A stretch of DNA of 64,000 nt from Planctomycetota bacterium. GTDB taxonomy: Bacteria > Planctomycetota > UBA1135 > GCA-002686595. Location of the stretch: NCBI GenBank assembly GCA_947484275.1, contig CANKOY010000005.1, forward strand, positions 1-64,000. The letters run 5' to 3'. Shown piece after piece: positions 46,673-56,360 of the stretch (position 1 is its first letter; each line of letters starts with the position of its first letter). The notes beneath the pieces are model-generated. The model saw only the letters and a list, made by a program, of their open reading frames with translations, did not search any database and was not told where the DNA came from. Made by a program: the position numbers and the translations under genes.

Positions 46673-47496
46673 GCTGCGGGTCCGCCGCCAGGTGCGATCG
46701 TGCCTTCGAGCGGCGAACTTGCGTTGGCGTAGAGCCGGCGCGGAATGCGTCCCGCCAAAAAGGCCTGCCTGCCTGCGCGGCACGCGTCGCGCATGGCGGC
46801 GGCCATGCGCAGGGGCTCGCGTGCTCCGGCGATCGCAGTGTTGAGCAGAACGCCCGCTGCTCCGAGTTCCATGGCGAAGGCCACGTCCGAGGCCGTGCCG
46901 ACGCCCGCATCGACGATCACCGGCACGTGCACCAGCTCGAGCACGATTCGCAGGGCATTGGGATTGAGGATGCCCTGGCCCGAACCGATCGGCGAACCTG
47001 CGGGCATCACGCTCGCCGCGCCGAGTTCCGCAAGCCGCACGCACATGCGCGGATCGTCCGAGCAGTAGACGAAAACCTGGAAGCCCTGTCGGACCAGTTC
47101 GCGCGTGGCCTCCAGGGTCCCCACCGGATCGGGCAGCAGGGTCTTTGGATCGCCGAGCACCTCGAGCTTGATCAGCGGCGTGTCGAGGATTGCCCGCGCC
47201 AGCTCCGCGGTGCGGATGGCGCTCTGCGCATCAAAGCAACCCGCCGTGTTGGGCAGGATGTGACAGCGCTTTCGATCGATGAACTCCAGGAGCGACGGCC
47301 CCTTGGCGGCGTCGAGATTGACGCGCCGAACCGCCACGGTCACGCACTCGCAGCCCGAGATCTCCAAGGCGGCGCGGGTCTCCTCGAAGCTCGCGTATTT
47401 TCCAGTTCCCACCAACAGGCGCGAGCCGAGGGAAATGCCGCCGACGTCCAGGGGCGCGTCGGCCTCGTGGACGGGAACCGGAGTCCCGGCGCCCAT
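46669..47496 (-). CDS. thiG: Thiazole synthase ThiG
   Basis: The 275-residue protein matches ThiG throughout: [56 protein letters not shown], the Schiff-base Lys110 in [28 protein letters not shown], and the phosphate site [28 protein letters not shown]. It joins deoxyxylulose phosphate, dehydroglycine and the ThiS thiocarboxylate to make the thiazole of thiamine. thiS lies 2 bases upstream, so the carrier and synthase are made together. Other thi genes are not present in the window. Confidence 0.96.
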   Translation of the reverse strand: MGAGTPVPVHEADAPLDVGGISLGSRLLVGTGKYASFEETRAALEISGCECVTVAVRRVNLDAAKGPSLLEFIDRKRCHILPNTAGCFDAQSAIRTAELARAILDTPLIKLEVLGDPKTLLPDPVGTLEATRELVRQGFQVFVYCSDDPRMCVRLAELGAASVMPAGSPIGSGQGILNPNALRIVLELVHVPVIVDAGVGTASDVAFAMELGAAGVLLNTAIAGAREPLRMAAAMRDACRAGRQAFLAGRIPRRLYANASSPLEGTIAPGGGPAA

Positions 47497-47498
47497 CC

Positions 47499-47711
47499 CT
47501 AGCCACCTCCGACCAAAGTCACGACTTCGATTTCGTCGCCGCGCTCCAGTGCTGTGACGCCGTGATCGCTGCGGCGTACGAGCTTGCGATTGCGCTCGAC
47601 CGCCACCGCCGCTCCATCAAGGCCCAATTCCGACAACAGATCGCAGAGGCGGGCGTCGGCGCGCACCTCGCGGCGTTGGCCATTGACCGTGATCTCCAGG
47701 AAAGGCTGCAT
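47499..47711 (-). CDS. thiS: Sulfur carrier protein ThiS
   Basis: A 70-residue beta-grasp protein ([51 protein letters not shown]) ending in the Gly-Gly tail whose C terminus is adenylated and thiocarboxylated. It feeds sulfur to ThiG, encoded immediately downstream. The 54-base gap to rlmI contains a 7-bp CGCGCGC/GCGCGCG hairpin (47738-47758), and I see no TPP-riboswitch core. Confidence 0.93.
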   Translation of the reverse strand: MQPFLEITVNGQRREVRADARLCDLLSELGLDGAAVAVERNRKLVRRSDHGVTALERGDEIEVVTLVGGG

Positions 47712-47765
47712 ACGCAGGGACGATAGCCGACGTTCGTCGCGCGCTCAAGTTGCGCGCGTCGGGCG

Positions 47766-48950
47766 TCAGTCGATGCGCACGAAGGCGCACTTCAGGTAAC
47801 TGGACTCCGGCAAGGTCAAGAGCGCCGGATGGTCGGGCGACGCCCCACCCAGGGCGATCAAGTAGGCCCGGCGTCCACAGGCAGCCGCGGCCTCGCGCAA
47901 ACTGCCCACGAATTCCTCGGCGCCCATGGCGTGCGAGCACGACGCGCTGACCAGCACGCCGCCGGGCTCCACCAGTTGCATCCCGCGCAGGTTCAACTCG
48001 CGGTAACCACGCCGCGCGCCCTCGAGTTCGCGCTTGTTGCGTGCGAAGGCCGGCGGATCGAGCACCACGAGGCCGTAGCGTTCGCCGCCTTCGAAGCGTG
48101 CGCGCAAGTCCTTCATCGCGTCCACGCGTTCGAAGGACACGCGCTCGCCCACGCCGTTGCGCGCGGCGTTGGCCAGCACGCGTTCCCCCGCTCGCGCAGC
48201 CTGATCTAGGCACAGCACCCTGGTCGCGCCCGCAAGGGCCGCGCGCACGCCGAACAGGCCGTCGTAGCTGAACACGTCGAGACAACTTTGGCCCGCGGCG
48301 AATTGCGCCGCGAAGCGCCGATTTTCGCGCTGGTCCAGGTAGTGCCCGGTCTTGTGACCGCCGAAAACGTCCACCTCGTACTCCAGATCGCCCTCGCGCA
48401 CGGGAATCGGACCGTCGATCGAGCCCCGCAGCACTTCGACGCGCGGCAACAGGTCCTCCAACTTGCGCACAGACGCGTCCGAGCGATCGAGCACGCGCTC
48501 GATGTGCGGCAGCTGCTCGAGCAACAGCGCGAGCCAGGTGTCGCGCAGACGATCCGAGCCCATGGTCCCGCTCTGCAGCACGAGCGTGTCGCCGTAGCGA
48601 TCCGCGACGAAGCCTGGAAAGCCCTCGCCGTCGCCGCCGATCATCCGGCAAGCGCCGCGCGGGTCGCCGTAGCCAAGGCGCGCGCGCAACCCGACGGCCT
48701 GGACCACTCGCTCGCGCCAGAAGCCCTCGTCCACGGGCTCCTCGCGCCGCGACACCAGTCGCGCGCGGATCTTCGAGACGCGACTGAACAGCCCTTGCCC
48801 GAGGTGCTCGCCCCCCGGCCCCACGACGCGCACCAGGTCGCCGTGACCAATGGCGGCGGAACTCGCGCTCGCCACGTCGTTTTCGAATAGCCACGGATGG
48901 CCACCTTGGAGCCAGCGGCGGCCGCGCGGAGTGCAAGTCAGGACTTCCAT
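47766..48950 (-). CDS. rlmI: RlmI-like 23S rRNA (cytosine-C5) methyltransferase
   Basis: From the internal ATG at 48950 the 394-residue protein begins MEVLTCTPRGRRWLQGGHPWLFEND, matching the PUA-domain start of RlmI/RlmK-type enzymes. The methyltransferase domain has GHYLDQRENRR, the SAM loop CLDVFSYDGLFGVRAALAGA, and VVLDPPAFARNK (the D-P-P-x-F catalytic motif), followed by LVSASCSHAM. RlmI methylates C1962 of 23S rRNA; the exact target here is inferred. The ATG at 48992 in the same frame adds 14 residues not typical of the family. Confidence 0.9.
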   Translation of the reverse strand: MEVLTCTPRGRRWLQGGHPWLFENDVASASSAAIGHGDLVRVVGPGGEHLGQGLFSRVSKIRARLVSRREEPVDEGFWRERVVQAVGLRARLGYGDPRGACRMIGGDGEGFPGFVADRYGDTLVLQSGTMGSDRLRDTWLALLLEQLPHIERVLDRSDASVRKLEDLLPRVEVLRGSIDGPIPVREGDLEYEVDVFGGHKTGHYLDQRENRRFAAQFAAGQSCLDVFSYDGLFGVRAALAGATRVLCLDQAARAGERVLANAARNGVGERVSFERVDAMKDLRARFEGGERYGLVVLDPPAFARNKRELEGARRGYRELNLRGMQLVEPGGVLVSASCSHAMGAEEFVGSLREAAAACGRRAYLIALGGASPDHPALLTLPESSYLKCAFVRID

Positions 48951-49007
48951 GGGGCAGAGAGTCTCGCCTGTGGCGGCGCGCGGCGCGAGCACCGCGCGCG
49001 GGATCGC

Positions 49008-51467
49008 TTACTTCCCGACGAGCAATTCGAACTGTTCGTCACCGTGAAGACTGGCCAGATCGGGATCCGTGCGCGCCCAAATGCGTTGGCGTTCGATGGC
49101 GGCCGCCGACTTCGAGCCGGCGCGGAATTCTCGCGCGAGGTAGTCGAGGGCCAGTTCGCGATCGCCGATCAACGCGCGGGTGCAGGCGAGGTTGTAGTAG
49201 TTGAAGGGCGATTCAGGCATTTCGCGCAGCAGCGCGCGCGCCTCGTCCTTGCGACCAGCCCGCGCGCGGTAGCAGGCCAGCAAGGTGCGCGTGAAATCGT
49301 CCTGGCGCAGTTCGAAGGCGCGCTCGAAGTAGGCCAGGGCTTTCGCTGGATCGCGCAGCTTGACGTTGGCGTTGACCGCCAGGCTCACCAAGACGCTGGA
49401 GCGCACGGAACGCGAGCGCCCGTCGTCGATGCCAGAGGCTGCCAGAGTCTCCAGACGCGCCAACGCGGCGCCCAGGATCCGATCTGCCTCTTCGGGCTGG
49501 CCCTGGTCGGTGAGGCAGGAGCCCAGGGTGGACTCGGCGCGCGCGATCAGCTCCTGGAGGTACGGACCGCCAAAGAGGAAGTCCGCGCGCGTCAGTGCCT
49601 CCTTGGCGCGCGACATCAGCGCTGCCGCCTCGAGGGGGCGGCCTTCGTCCCGTAGATCGCCTGCGAGTTCGATGGAAAGCGCCGAGGGCAAGCGCACGCG
49701 ATGCAAATCAGGCTCGTTGTCGATGACCGCGCTCAATACGCGCAGTGCGTTCTCGAGTTCGACGCGCTCCGGTGCTTCGGCTGGGAGGCGCGCGAGCTCG
49801 CGCTGCAGTTGTTGAAGCCGCGAAGTTTCGATTTGCAGCAAGAGCCCCAAACGACTCTCGTCCAATTCGCGCCCCGCGTCCGACACCTCGAAGCCGGGCA
49901 TCTCGTCTGGAACTGCAGTGGCGAGGGCGCGTCCAAGGCCGAGCGCGAGATCCAACGGATGCGCGCCCAGTCCGCGACTCCACTCAGGATTGCTGAGGAG
50001 CAAATCGAAAGGGCCGTGTGCGTGGTGCGCGAGCAGGTCGAGATCTCCAGTCCAGCTCTGGAGCGGCCCGGCCGTCTGCAACAACTGCGCGCGCAGCGAT
50101 AGCTCGTGGACCGACCTCGCGATCACTTGGCACTCGTCGTGGTCGAAGGCACGCCCCGCGCGCAACAGCGAGAGCAGTGCATAGCACTCGACCACGGCCC
50201 GCTCGGCGGCGACCTCCGCGGCCAGGGCCGCACCCGGGGAGCCCGCTCGCTCCAGTCCCTCACCCGCCAGTCCCGCCAGCAGGCAGCGGGCCGCTTCGAG
50301 CGCGGTCTCAGCCAATTCGCGCCGTCCACCCGCAAGCTGCGCAGCCGCCGTCAAGGTCTCCGCCACTGCGAGATCGAAGCGGCCCTGTGCGTCTTCCGCC
50401 CGGGGGGGCCCAAGCAGTGCGCGCAGTCGCCACAGGGCCTCCAACGCGCGCGCCGGATCACTCCCTGCCGCCAGGGAGTAGGTCGCCGAGGCCAGCAACA
50501 CTGGCCCGGGATTGACGAGCTCGCCCGCAAGCAGCGCCGCGACCCTCTCGGCCCGACCGCTGGCCCCCAGAAAACGCGCTCGAGAAAGGAAACCCTGGAA
50601 CGCCAACTGGCCGGCGGCGCGCAGCACGGGTGAAGTGGACCGTTCGGCGCGAATGAAGGGCAGCCGCGAGCGCGGATCCATGCCTCCCGCGTCTTCCTCG
50701 GCCAGCGCCGGACCGTAGCCCTCCCCGAGGAGCATCGCCAGGGCCGGCTCGTCCAAGGCCTTGTCCGGGACCTCGAAGCTGCGCTGAACCAGTTCCATGA
50801 GCAGCCTCCCGGCGCGCGGCGAATTGGACAGCGCTCGCGCTGCCATGGCGCCCTCTGCACCTGGCAGCGCACACGTCAGTTCGGAGAGGGTGCCCGCGGT
50901 CGCGTCGAGGTTGGCCCGCGCCAGCGCCTCGAGGGCTTCGGTGCGCACCGTGGACTGCGGATCGCTTGCAGCGAAGCGCGCCAGCTGAGCGCAAGCGAGG
51001 TCGATTTCCTCGGCACTGGCGCCGGGCTGGACCCGCAGCACTCGGCCGAGGTAGACGGCGAAGTCCTCGCGCACTTCGGGACTTGGATCTGGGCACAGGG
51101 CGAGCACGGCAGTCAGGCTCGCGCGGTCCGCATGTTGGCGCACAACCTCGGAGCGCGCGGCGCGCGAACGCAGCGCGGCCCCAGAGAACTCAAACAGCGC
51201 CGCACTTGCGCCGGCGTGGCCTGCGGCTCCCAGTGATTTCATCGCTGCCTCGCGCAGTGCAAGGTCCGGACTCTCCAGGGCGCCAACGAGCAGCTTTAGG
51301 TCCGCGTCCCCCCCAGCCTGTGCGCCCGCCGGGGTCGGAGCCGCGAACAGGACCAACAGGCTTCCCAGGACTGCTGTCTGGGTGCGCCCACTGGTCCTCG
51401 CCAGTGGCCATACGCTGGGGGCGCTCGCGCGAGGAAATACGGACTGGACAAGCACCCTGAATTCCAT
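49008..51467 (-). CDS. Exported HEAT/TPR-repeat protein of unknown function
   Basis: Starting at the ATG at 51467 places a long signal sequence near the N terminus (TAVLGSLLVLFAAPTPAGAQ). The 819-residue protein then has HEAT-like pairs (LKLLVGALESPDLALREAAMKSLGAAGHAGASAALFEF; VREDFAVYLGRVLRV) and a long helical region. TPR-type helices close it (LGSCLTDQGQPEEADRILGAALARLETLA, LRDPAKALAYFERAFELRQDDFTRTLLACYRARAGRKDEARALLREM). No catalytic motif is visible. It resembles the exported scaffold proteins common in this lineage. It diverges from nusA across a 344-base structured region and is followed by rlmI after 57 bases. Confidence 0.75.
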   Translation of the reverse strand: MEFRVLVQSVFPRASAPSVWPLARTSGRTQTAVLGSLLVLFAAPTPAGAQAGGDADLKLLVGALESPDLALREAAMKSLGAAGHAGASAALFEFSGAALRSRAARSEVVRQHADRASLTAVLALCPDPSPEVREDFAVYLGRVLRVQPGASAEEIDLACAQLARFAASDPQSTVRTEALEALARANLDATAGTLSELTCALPGAEGAMAARALSNSPRAGRLLMELVQRSFEVPDKALDEPALAMLLGEGYGPALAEEDAGGMDPRSRLPFIRAERSTSPVLRAAGQLAFQGFLSRARFLGASGRAERVAALLAGELVNPGPVLLASATYSLAAGSDPARALEALWRLRALLGPPRAEDAQGRFDLAVAETLTAAAQLAGGRRELAETALEAARCLLAGLAGEGLERAGSPGAALAAEVAAERAVVECYALLSLLRAGRAFDHDECQVIARSVHELSLRAQLLQTAGPLQSWTGDLDLLAHHAHGPFDLLLSNPEWSRGLGAHPLDLALGLGRALATAVPDEMPGFEVSDAGRELDESRLGLLLQIETSRLQQLQRELARLPAEAPERVELENALRVLSAVIDNEPDLHRVRLPSALSIELAGDLRDEGRPLEAAALMSRAKEALTRADFLFGGPYLQELIARAESTLGSCLTDQGQPEEADRILGAALARLETLAASGIDDGRSRSVRSSVLVSLAVNANVKLRDPAKALAYFERAFELRQDDFTRTLLACYRARAGRKDEARALLREMPESPFNYYNLACTRALIGDRELALDYLAREFRAGSKSAAAIERQRIWARTDPDLASLHGDEQFELLVGK

Positions 51468-51811
51468 GGACGTGTCACTCGCTCGAGGGCGCCGCGGGCG
51501 CACAGAACTCGGCCCTCCAGCCCCTGGGCCGGTCCCAGGGCGTGGCGACGGGTGGCCAGCGCCGTTGACTGTGGAGGACGGATATACCAAACTGTTCCCT
51601 CGAACTCTCCCCGGCCTAGCGGCCGCTGCCAGGGGAGGGTGCGCTTTTGAGAGCGGGGCAACCCGCTCTTTTCGTTCCAAGACAACCCAATCAACTCAGT
51701 TCGCCCACCCGGGAACCGGCAATTCAACGGAATCGACTCCGTGAACGACCTGTTCCCCTGGGCGGCGGGCCGAGCGCTCTCACGACCCTCACCTCCCAAG
51801 CACCCCGAGCC
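51468..51811 (+). promoter_or_regulatory. nusA leader and divergent promoter region
   Basis: This 344-base gap has no convincing gene. Reading toward nusA it contains a stem based on CTCCCC/GGGGAG with inner GGC/GCC pairs at about 51607-51637. A compact terminator-like hairpin follows (annotated separately), then about 140 bases of further leader. The arrangement suggests an attenuated leader for the nusA-infB-rbfA transcript, which in other bacteria is autoregulated through NusA. The promoter for the HEAT/TPR gene must lie here too. Confidence 0.5.
51650..51672 (+). terminator. Terminator-like hairpin in the nusA leader
   Basis: AGAGCGGG-GCAA-CCCGCTCT is an 8-bp stem with a GCAA loop, followed by TTTTCG and preceded by TTTTG, so it could terminate transcription in either direction. 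Lying 140 bases before the nusA ATG, it would act as an attenuator of the nusA operon if the promoter is upstream of it. Confidence 0.6.
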
Positions 51812-52882
51812 ATGAACACGGAAGATTTCCTGCGGATGATTGACGTCATTCACCGCGACAAGGACATCCCCAAGGAGGTCATTTTCTTGGCTCTTGAGGA
51901 AGCCCTGGCCCTCGGCGCGCGCAAGCGTCTGGGTGCGGGCGAGGATCTCGTGGTCAAGATCGACCGCAAGACCGGTGTGATCGGCATGGAGGACGACGAG
52001 GAGGTCTACGAGTTCGACCTCCAGGAGCTCGGCCGCATCGCCGCACAGGCCGTCAAGCAGGTCATGCTGCAGAAGTTCCGCGAAGCCGAGCGCGACGTGC
52101 TGTACGACGAGTACGAGAACCGCGTCGGCCAACTGGTCAACGGCAACGTCCAACGCTACGACGGCGACGAGCTCGTGATCAACCTGGGCAAGGTCGAGGC
52201 CTATCTGCCCAAGGAAGAGCGCGTGCGCGGCGAGACTTTTGCCCCTGGCGACCGCATCCGCGCGATCGTGGTCGAGGTGCGCAAGGATGGACCGCGAGTT
52301 CGCATCATCGTCAGTCGCGCCCACGCCGACCTGGTGCGCTCGCTGTTTGAATTGGAAGTGCCGGAGATCGCTGACTCGATCATCGAAATCAAGCGCGTTG
52401 TCCGCGAGCCCGGCTACCGCACGAAGATGGCGGTGATTTCCCAGGATCCGAAAATCGATTGCATCGGCGCCTGTGTCGGCGTGCGCGGTTCGCGCATCAA
52501 GGCCGTGATCGACGAACTGCGCGGCGAGCGCATCGACATCATCCGCTGGAGTGACTCGCTCGAGACCCTGATCATGAACGGGCTCAAGCCGGCCACGATC
52601 CACTTGGACAACATCTACCCCGACGTCGACAAGCGCACCGCGGTGGTGATCGTCGACGAGGACCAGCAGTCGCTCGCAATCGGCAAGAAAGGCCAAAACG
52701 TGCGTCTGGCCAGCCGCCTCTGCGGTTGGGACATCGACATCAAGACCCGCGCCGATTTCGAATCCGAGGAACTCGCAGGCGAGGGAGACGGCAGCACCGG
52801 CCCCGCCATGGACGATTCCCTGGAGGACCGAGCGCGGGACACCGGCGACGACGTACCCGGAGCCTCCGTCTCCAAGTCCTGA
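51812..52882 (+). CDS. nusA: Transcription termination/antitermination factor NusA
   Basis: The ATG at 51812 begins a 356-residue NusA. The N-terminal RNA-polymerase-binding domain comes first (LRMIDVIHRDKDIPKEVIFLALEEAL), then S1 (GNVQRYDGDELVINLGKVEAYLP), KH1 (RIIVSRAHADLVRSLFELEVPEI) and KH2 (ACVGVRGSRIKAVIDELRGERIDIIRWSD...SLAIGKKGQNVRLASRLCGWDIDIKT). The E. coli-type C-terminal acidic repeats are absent, which is usual outside proteobacteria. rimP, which commonly precedes nusA, is missing upstream. infB follows after 129 bases. Confidence 0.96.
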   Translation: MNTEDFLRMIDVIHRDKDIPKEVIFLALEEALALGARKRLGAGEDLVVKIDRKTGVIGMEDDEEVYEFDLQELGRIAAQAVKQVMLQKFREAERDVLYDEYENRVGQLVNGNVQRYDGDELVINLGKVEAYLPKEERVRGETFAPGDRIRAIVVEVRKDGPRVRIIVSRAHADLVRSLFELEVPEIADSIIEIKRVVREPGYRTKMAVISQDPKIDCIGACVGVRGSRIKAVIDELRGERIDIIRWSDSLETLIMNGLKPATIHLDNIYPDVDKRTAVVIVDEDQQSLAIGKKGQNVRLASRLCGWDIDIKTRADFESEELAGEGDGSTGPAMDDSLEDRARDTGDDVPGASVSKS

Positions 52883-53011
52883 TCGCATCCAACCTTTCAA
52901 CCTGGCGTGGCGCGGCCCTGGAGCCGATGCCACGCCCGCCCGACGAACAACAGTTATCCTTGCCGCTCGCTGCACCAGGCAGCCCATCGGCATTCCCAAC
53001 CTAGGGGTTTT

Positions 53012-55870
53012 GTGACGAAGAAGACGCGTATCCACGAGCTGGCGAAGGAACTTGGGCTGAGCGCCCAGGCGCTGGTCACCAAGCTCCACGCCCTTGGCTT
53101 TGCCGAGGTCAAGGGGCCGCAGTCTGCCCTCGATGAGTTCACACTGCTGACGATCCAGGGCCGCCTTGCCGCGCACGGACTCGTCGCCAAGCCTGCGGAG
53201 GCTGCGGCCACCAGCGCGGAGAATGGCGGCCTGGCCGGCGTGCTGAAGAAAAAGAAGAAGCGCACCTCGGTCGACTCAGCGCCCGAAGAGGCTGGAGAAT
53301 CCGACGCCGAGCCCGCGACGGCCGAAGCGCCGCGGGTTGAGATCACCCCGGAGCCCGCGCTCCGCAAGGCTCCGCCCGAGCCCGTCAAGGAAACGCCGCC
53401 CGTCGCTCCGGCCCCCGCCTTCATCAGCCTGCCGGTCGTGAAGGTGGCGCCCGTGGTCGAGGCACCTGTCCAGGCGGCGCCCGAGCCCGCGCCCGCGATT
53501 CGCCGCGCCGAGGTCGCAGTTGTGCAACCGGACGTCGAACCGGAACCGGCGCCGCAGGAGATCCAATCCGAAGATACAGAGGCTGCCGCGGGGATCGCTC
53601 CGTTGGAGGCGGAGGAGACCGACTCGGAGCGCGATGTGCTCGAGCCGGCGGCCCGCGCCAAGCCCGCGCAAGTCCCGGCGGCAGAAAATCCGATCGAAGA
53701 TTCTCCCGCGGTGTCGAAGGGCCCGAAGCCTGCCGCGCTGCCGGGTGATCTCGTCAAGCCCGCGCAGCAACGCCGACCTGGCAAGGTCGTCGGATTCGTT
53801 GATCTTTCCAAAGTTCAGTCCCAGGTCCGGCCCCAGACGCAGACCCGCAAGCTGCGCTCGAAGGACGACGTCGCACCGAACGTTCAACCGACCTTCGGCA
53901 ACGACCGCCGCCGCGCCCTGGTGCGCGGCGATCACGCCCAGCGCGGCAGCCTGACTGCGGCGCAACTTCGCGAGAAGGAGTCCGCTCGATTCCTGCGCCG
54001 TCGCGGCGCTCCCGCAGGTGGCCCGGGCGCCAGAACGGGCACGTCCCAACGGGCGCCTGGTCTCCCGACCGGCGTGTCGCCGATGTCCGGGACCGAAGTC
54101 GCGATCGAAGCGCCCGTGACCGTGAAGAAACTCGCCGATGCCATGAGCATCAAGGCGGGCCAGTTGCTGACCCTGGCCATGGCCGGCGCGGGTCTGGGCA
54201 TCAACATCAACTCAGTGCTCGACTCGGAGACCGCCACCCTGCTCGCCTTGGAGTTCGATGTGACGCTGAAGGTCTCGGAGACACTCGAGGCTGAAGAGGT
54301 CATGCGCGAGAAACTCGTGCATGCCCGGGGTCAGATCGACGACAAGGATCTCGCCACGCGTCCGCCGACCATCGCGTTCCTCGGCCACGTGGACCACGGC
54401 AAGACCACGCTGCTCGACAAGATTCGCAACTCGCGCGTGGCCAACGGCGAATCTGGCGGCATCACGCAGCACATCGGCGCCTACCAGGTCACCAGCAAGA
54501 CGGGCCACCTGATCACGATCCTCGACACGCCGGGCCACGAGGCGTTCACCGCAATGCGCGCCCGCGGCGCGTCAGCCGTGGACATCGTCGTGCTCGTGGT
54601 CGCTGCCGACGACGGAGTGATGCCGAGCACCATCGAAGCTATCGCCCATGCCAAGGCCGCCGGCGCGAAAATCGTCGTGGCCCTGAACAAGTGCGACAAG
54701 CCCGAGGCCAACCCGGGTCGCGTCAAGCAACAACTCGCTGGCCATGAAGTGCTGGCGGAGGAATACGGCGGCGACGTCGGCATGATCGAGGTCTCTGCCA
54801 CACAGGGCACGGGCATCGACGATCTGCTGGAGCGCGTGACGCTGGAGAGCGAGGTCATCGACCTCAAGACCCACACCGAAGGCGCCGCCTCGGGGATCGT
54901 GCTCGAAGCAGAAGTGCAAGAGGGCAAGGGGCGCGTCGCGTTCCTGCTGGTGAAGGAAGGAACCCTGTCCCAGGGCGATGTGATCTTGGCGGGCGAGGGC
55001 TACGGCCGAGTTCGCTCGATCCACGACGACCGCGATCGCGCGATCAAGAGCGCAGGTCCTTCGCTGCCGGTGCAAGTCTCCGGACTTTCTGAATTGCCCG
55101 GTGTCGGCGATCAGTTCCACGTCGTGGCGAGCCTTGAGGAGGCGCGCGGCGTCGCCGAGGAACGCGCGCGCAAGAATCGCATGATGTCCCTAGCGGAGCG
55201 CCGCGCCGTGACGGCGGAGAGCCTCTCGCAGGCGCTGACCGAGCAGCACAAGAAAACCATCAATGTCGTGCTGAAGGCCGACGTTCAGGGTTCGCTCGAG
55301 GCGCTCAAGCAGCAGATCGAAGGCCTGACCCACAACGAAGTCGACGTGCGCATGTTGCACGCGGCCCTCGGCACGGTGACCGAAAGCGACGTCAACCTGG
55401 CCGCCAGCTCTGGCGCGATCGTGCTCGCGTTCCACGTGGGATTCAACGAGAAGGCCCGCGCCGCTGCTGACCGCGGCGGCGTGGAGATTCGCCCCTACGA
55501 GGTGATCTACGAGATGCTCGACGACCTGCGCGGCCTGATGGAAGGCACGCTGGCACCCGAGGTGTCCGAACAGGTCATCGGACACGTAGAAATCCGCGCT
55601 TTGTTCAAGTCGTCCAAATTCGGCAGCGTGGCGGGCTCGCACGTCATCGACGGCATCGTCAGCCGCGACAGCAAAGTGCGCGTCTTGCGCGGCAAGACAG
55701 TGGTCTTCACCGGCCAGATCGCGGGCCTGCGCCGCGAGAAGGACGACGTCAAGGAGGTCCGCGAGGGCTTCGACTGCGGCGTCACGCTCAAGGAATTCGA
55801 CGGCTACGAAGTCGGCGACGTCATTGAGGCGTACAAGATGGTCAGCACGAAGCGACTCTTGAAGATCTGA
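53012..55870 (+). CDS. infB: Translation initiation factor IF-2
   Basis: I use the GTG at 53012, because CTAGGGG lies 5-11 bases upstream and the IF2-N domain starts immediately ([24 protein letters not shown]). The 952-residue protein has a Pro/Ala/Glu-rich linker (about 65-340), then the second IF2-N motif ([15 protein letters not shown]). The GTPase follows with G1 [10 protein letters not shown]3 DTPGH and G4 NKCD, then the domain-II barrels and the C-terminal fMet-tRNA-binding domain ending [20 protein letters not shown]. It positions initiator tRNA on the 30S subunit. The longer open frame that begins at 52907 is not supported by family alignment. Confidence 0.96.
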   Translation: MTKKTRIHELAKELGLSAQALVTKLHALGFAEVKGPQSALDEFTLLTIQGRLAAHGLVAKPAEAAATSAENGGLAGVLKKKKKRTSVDSAPEEAGESDAEPATAEAPRVEITPEPALRKAPPEPVKETPPVAPAPAFISLPVVKVAPVVEAPVQAAPEPAPAIRRAEVAVVQPDVEPEPAPQEIQSEDTEAAAGIAPLEAEETDSERDVLEPAARAKPAQVPAAENPIEDSPAVSKGPKPAALPGDLVKPAQQRRPGKVVGFVDLSKVQSQVRPQTQTRKLRSKDDVAPNVQPTFGNDRRRALVRGDHAQRGSLTAAQLREKESARFLRRRGAPAGGPGARTGTSQRAPGLPTGVSPMSGTEVAIEAPVTVKKLADAMSIKAGQLLTLAMAGAGLGININSVLDSETATLLALEFDVTLKVSETLEAEEVMREKLVHARGQIDDKDLATRPPTIAFLGHVDHGKTTLLDKIRNSRVANGESGGITQHIGAYQVTSKTGHLITILDTPGHEAFTAMRARGASAVDIVVLVVAADDGVMPSTIEAIAHAKAAGAKIVVALNKCDKPEANPGRVKQQLAGHEVLAEEYGGDVGMIEVSATQGTGIDDLLERVTLESEVIDLKTHTEGAASGIVLEAEVQEGKGRVAFLLVKEGTLSQGDVILAGEGYGRVRSIHDDRDRAIKSAGPSLPVQVSGLSELPGVGDQFHVVASLEEARGVAEERARKNRMMSLAERRAVTAESLSQALTEQHKKTINVVLKADVQGSLEALKQQIEGLTHNEVDVRMLHAALGTVTESDVNLAASSGAIVLAFHVGFNEKARAAADRGGVEIRPYEVIYEMLDDLRGLMEGTLAPEVSEQVIGHVEIRALFKSSKFGSVAGSHVIDGIVSRDSKVRVLRGKTVVFTGQIAGLRREKDDVKEVREGFDCGVTLKEFDGYEVGDVIEAYKMVSTKRLLKI

Positions 55871-55878
55871 AGCTCGCG

Positions 55879-55905
55879 TCGACGTCGAGCGCTGCTCGAC
55901 GTCGA
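55879..55905. repeat. Perfect 12-bp hairpin between infB and rbfA
   Basis: TCGACGTCGAGC and GCTCGACGTCGA pair perfectly around a 3-base GCT loop, 8 bases after the infB stop and 17 before the rbfA ATG. With no T-run it is unlikely to be a simple intrinsic terminator. RNA processing, transcript stabilisation or control of rbfA translation are possibilities. Confidence 0.6.
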
Positions 55906-55922
55906 ACCGCGCGCTCGCTGCC

Positions 55923-56360
55923 ATGGCCAATCCGCGCACGATCGCCAAGTTGGAGTCCAGGATCCACGAGCGCGTGGCCTACGCACTCGAATTCGAAGTC
56001 AGCGATCCCCGCGCAGGCATGATCACGCTCACGGGCGTGAAACTGACCAGCGATCTGTCCCTTGCGGACATCCGCTACACCGTGCTTGGCGGCACCGGGG
56101 AACGCACGAAGGCCGAGCACATGCTCGCCTCCGCCGCAGGCTTCATTCAGCGGCAGGTGGGACGTGTGTTGTCCATGCGGCGCACGCCGACGCTGCGCTT
56201 TCACTACGACGAATCGCTCGAACGATCGCTGCGTCTAGATTCGCTGATCGCCGGCGCGCTCGAGCGCGATCGGAAGATCCACGACGCGGGTCATGCGCCC
56301 GAAGCGCCCGCTGCCGACGGCAGCCCGGATTCGGAAGACGAAGGCGAGTCGCCGGCATAG
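55923..56360 (+). CDS. rbfA: 30S ribosome-binding factor RbfA
   Basis: The 145-residue protein begins ANPRTIAKLESRIHERVAYALEFEVSDPRAGMITLTGVKLTSDLSLADIRYTVLG and continues with the KH-like core (AEHMLASAAGFIQRQVGRVLSMRRTPTLRFHYDESLERSLRLDSLI), matching RbfA. It helps 16S rRNA maturation and cold adaptation. The acidic tail (PDSEDEGESPA) is encoded by DNA that also encodes, in antisense, the last residues of the HDOD gene; the two reading frames overlap by 70 bases tail to tail. Confidence 0.94.
   Translation: MANPRTIAKLESRIHERVAYALEFEVSDPRAGMITLTGVKLTSDLSLADIRYTVLGGTGERTKAEHMLASAAGFIQRQVGRVLSMRRTPTLRFHYDESLERSLRLDSLIAGALERDRKIHDAGHAPEAPAADGSPDSEDEGESPA

Noticed and set aside
47712-47765. A TPP riboswitch ahead of thiS.
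   Set aside because: The gap is only 54 bases and lacks the conserved CUGAGA and ACCUGA core; only a short CG-repeat hairpin is seen.
51296-53176. A 626-residue minus-strand open frame opposite nusA.
   Set aside because: It is antisense to a clear NusA and has no domain signature.
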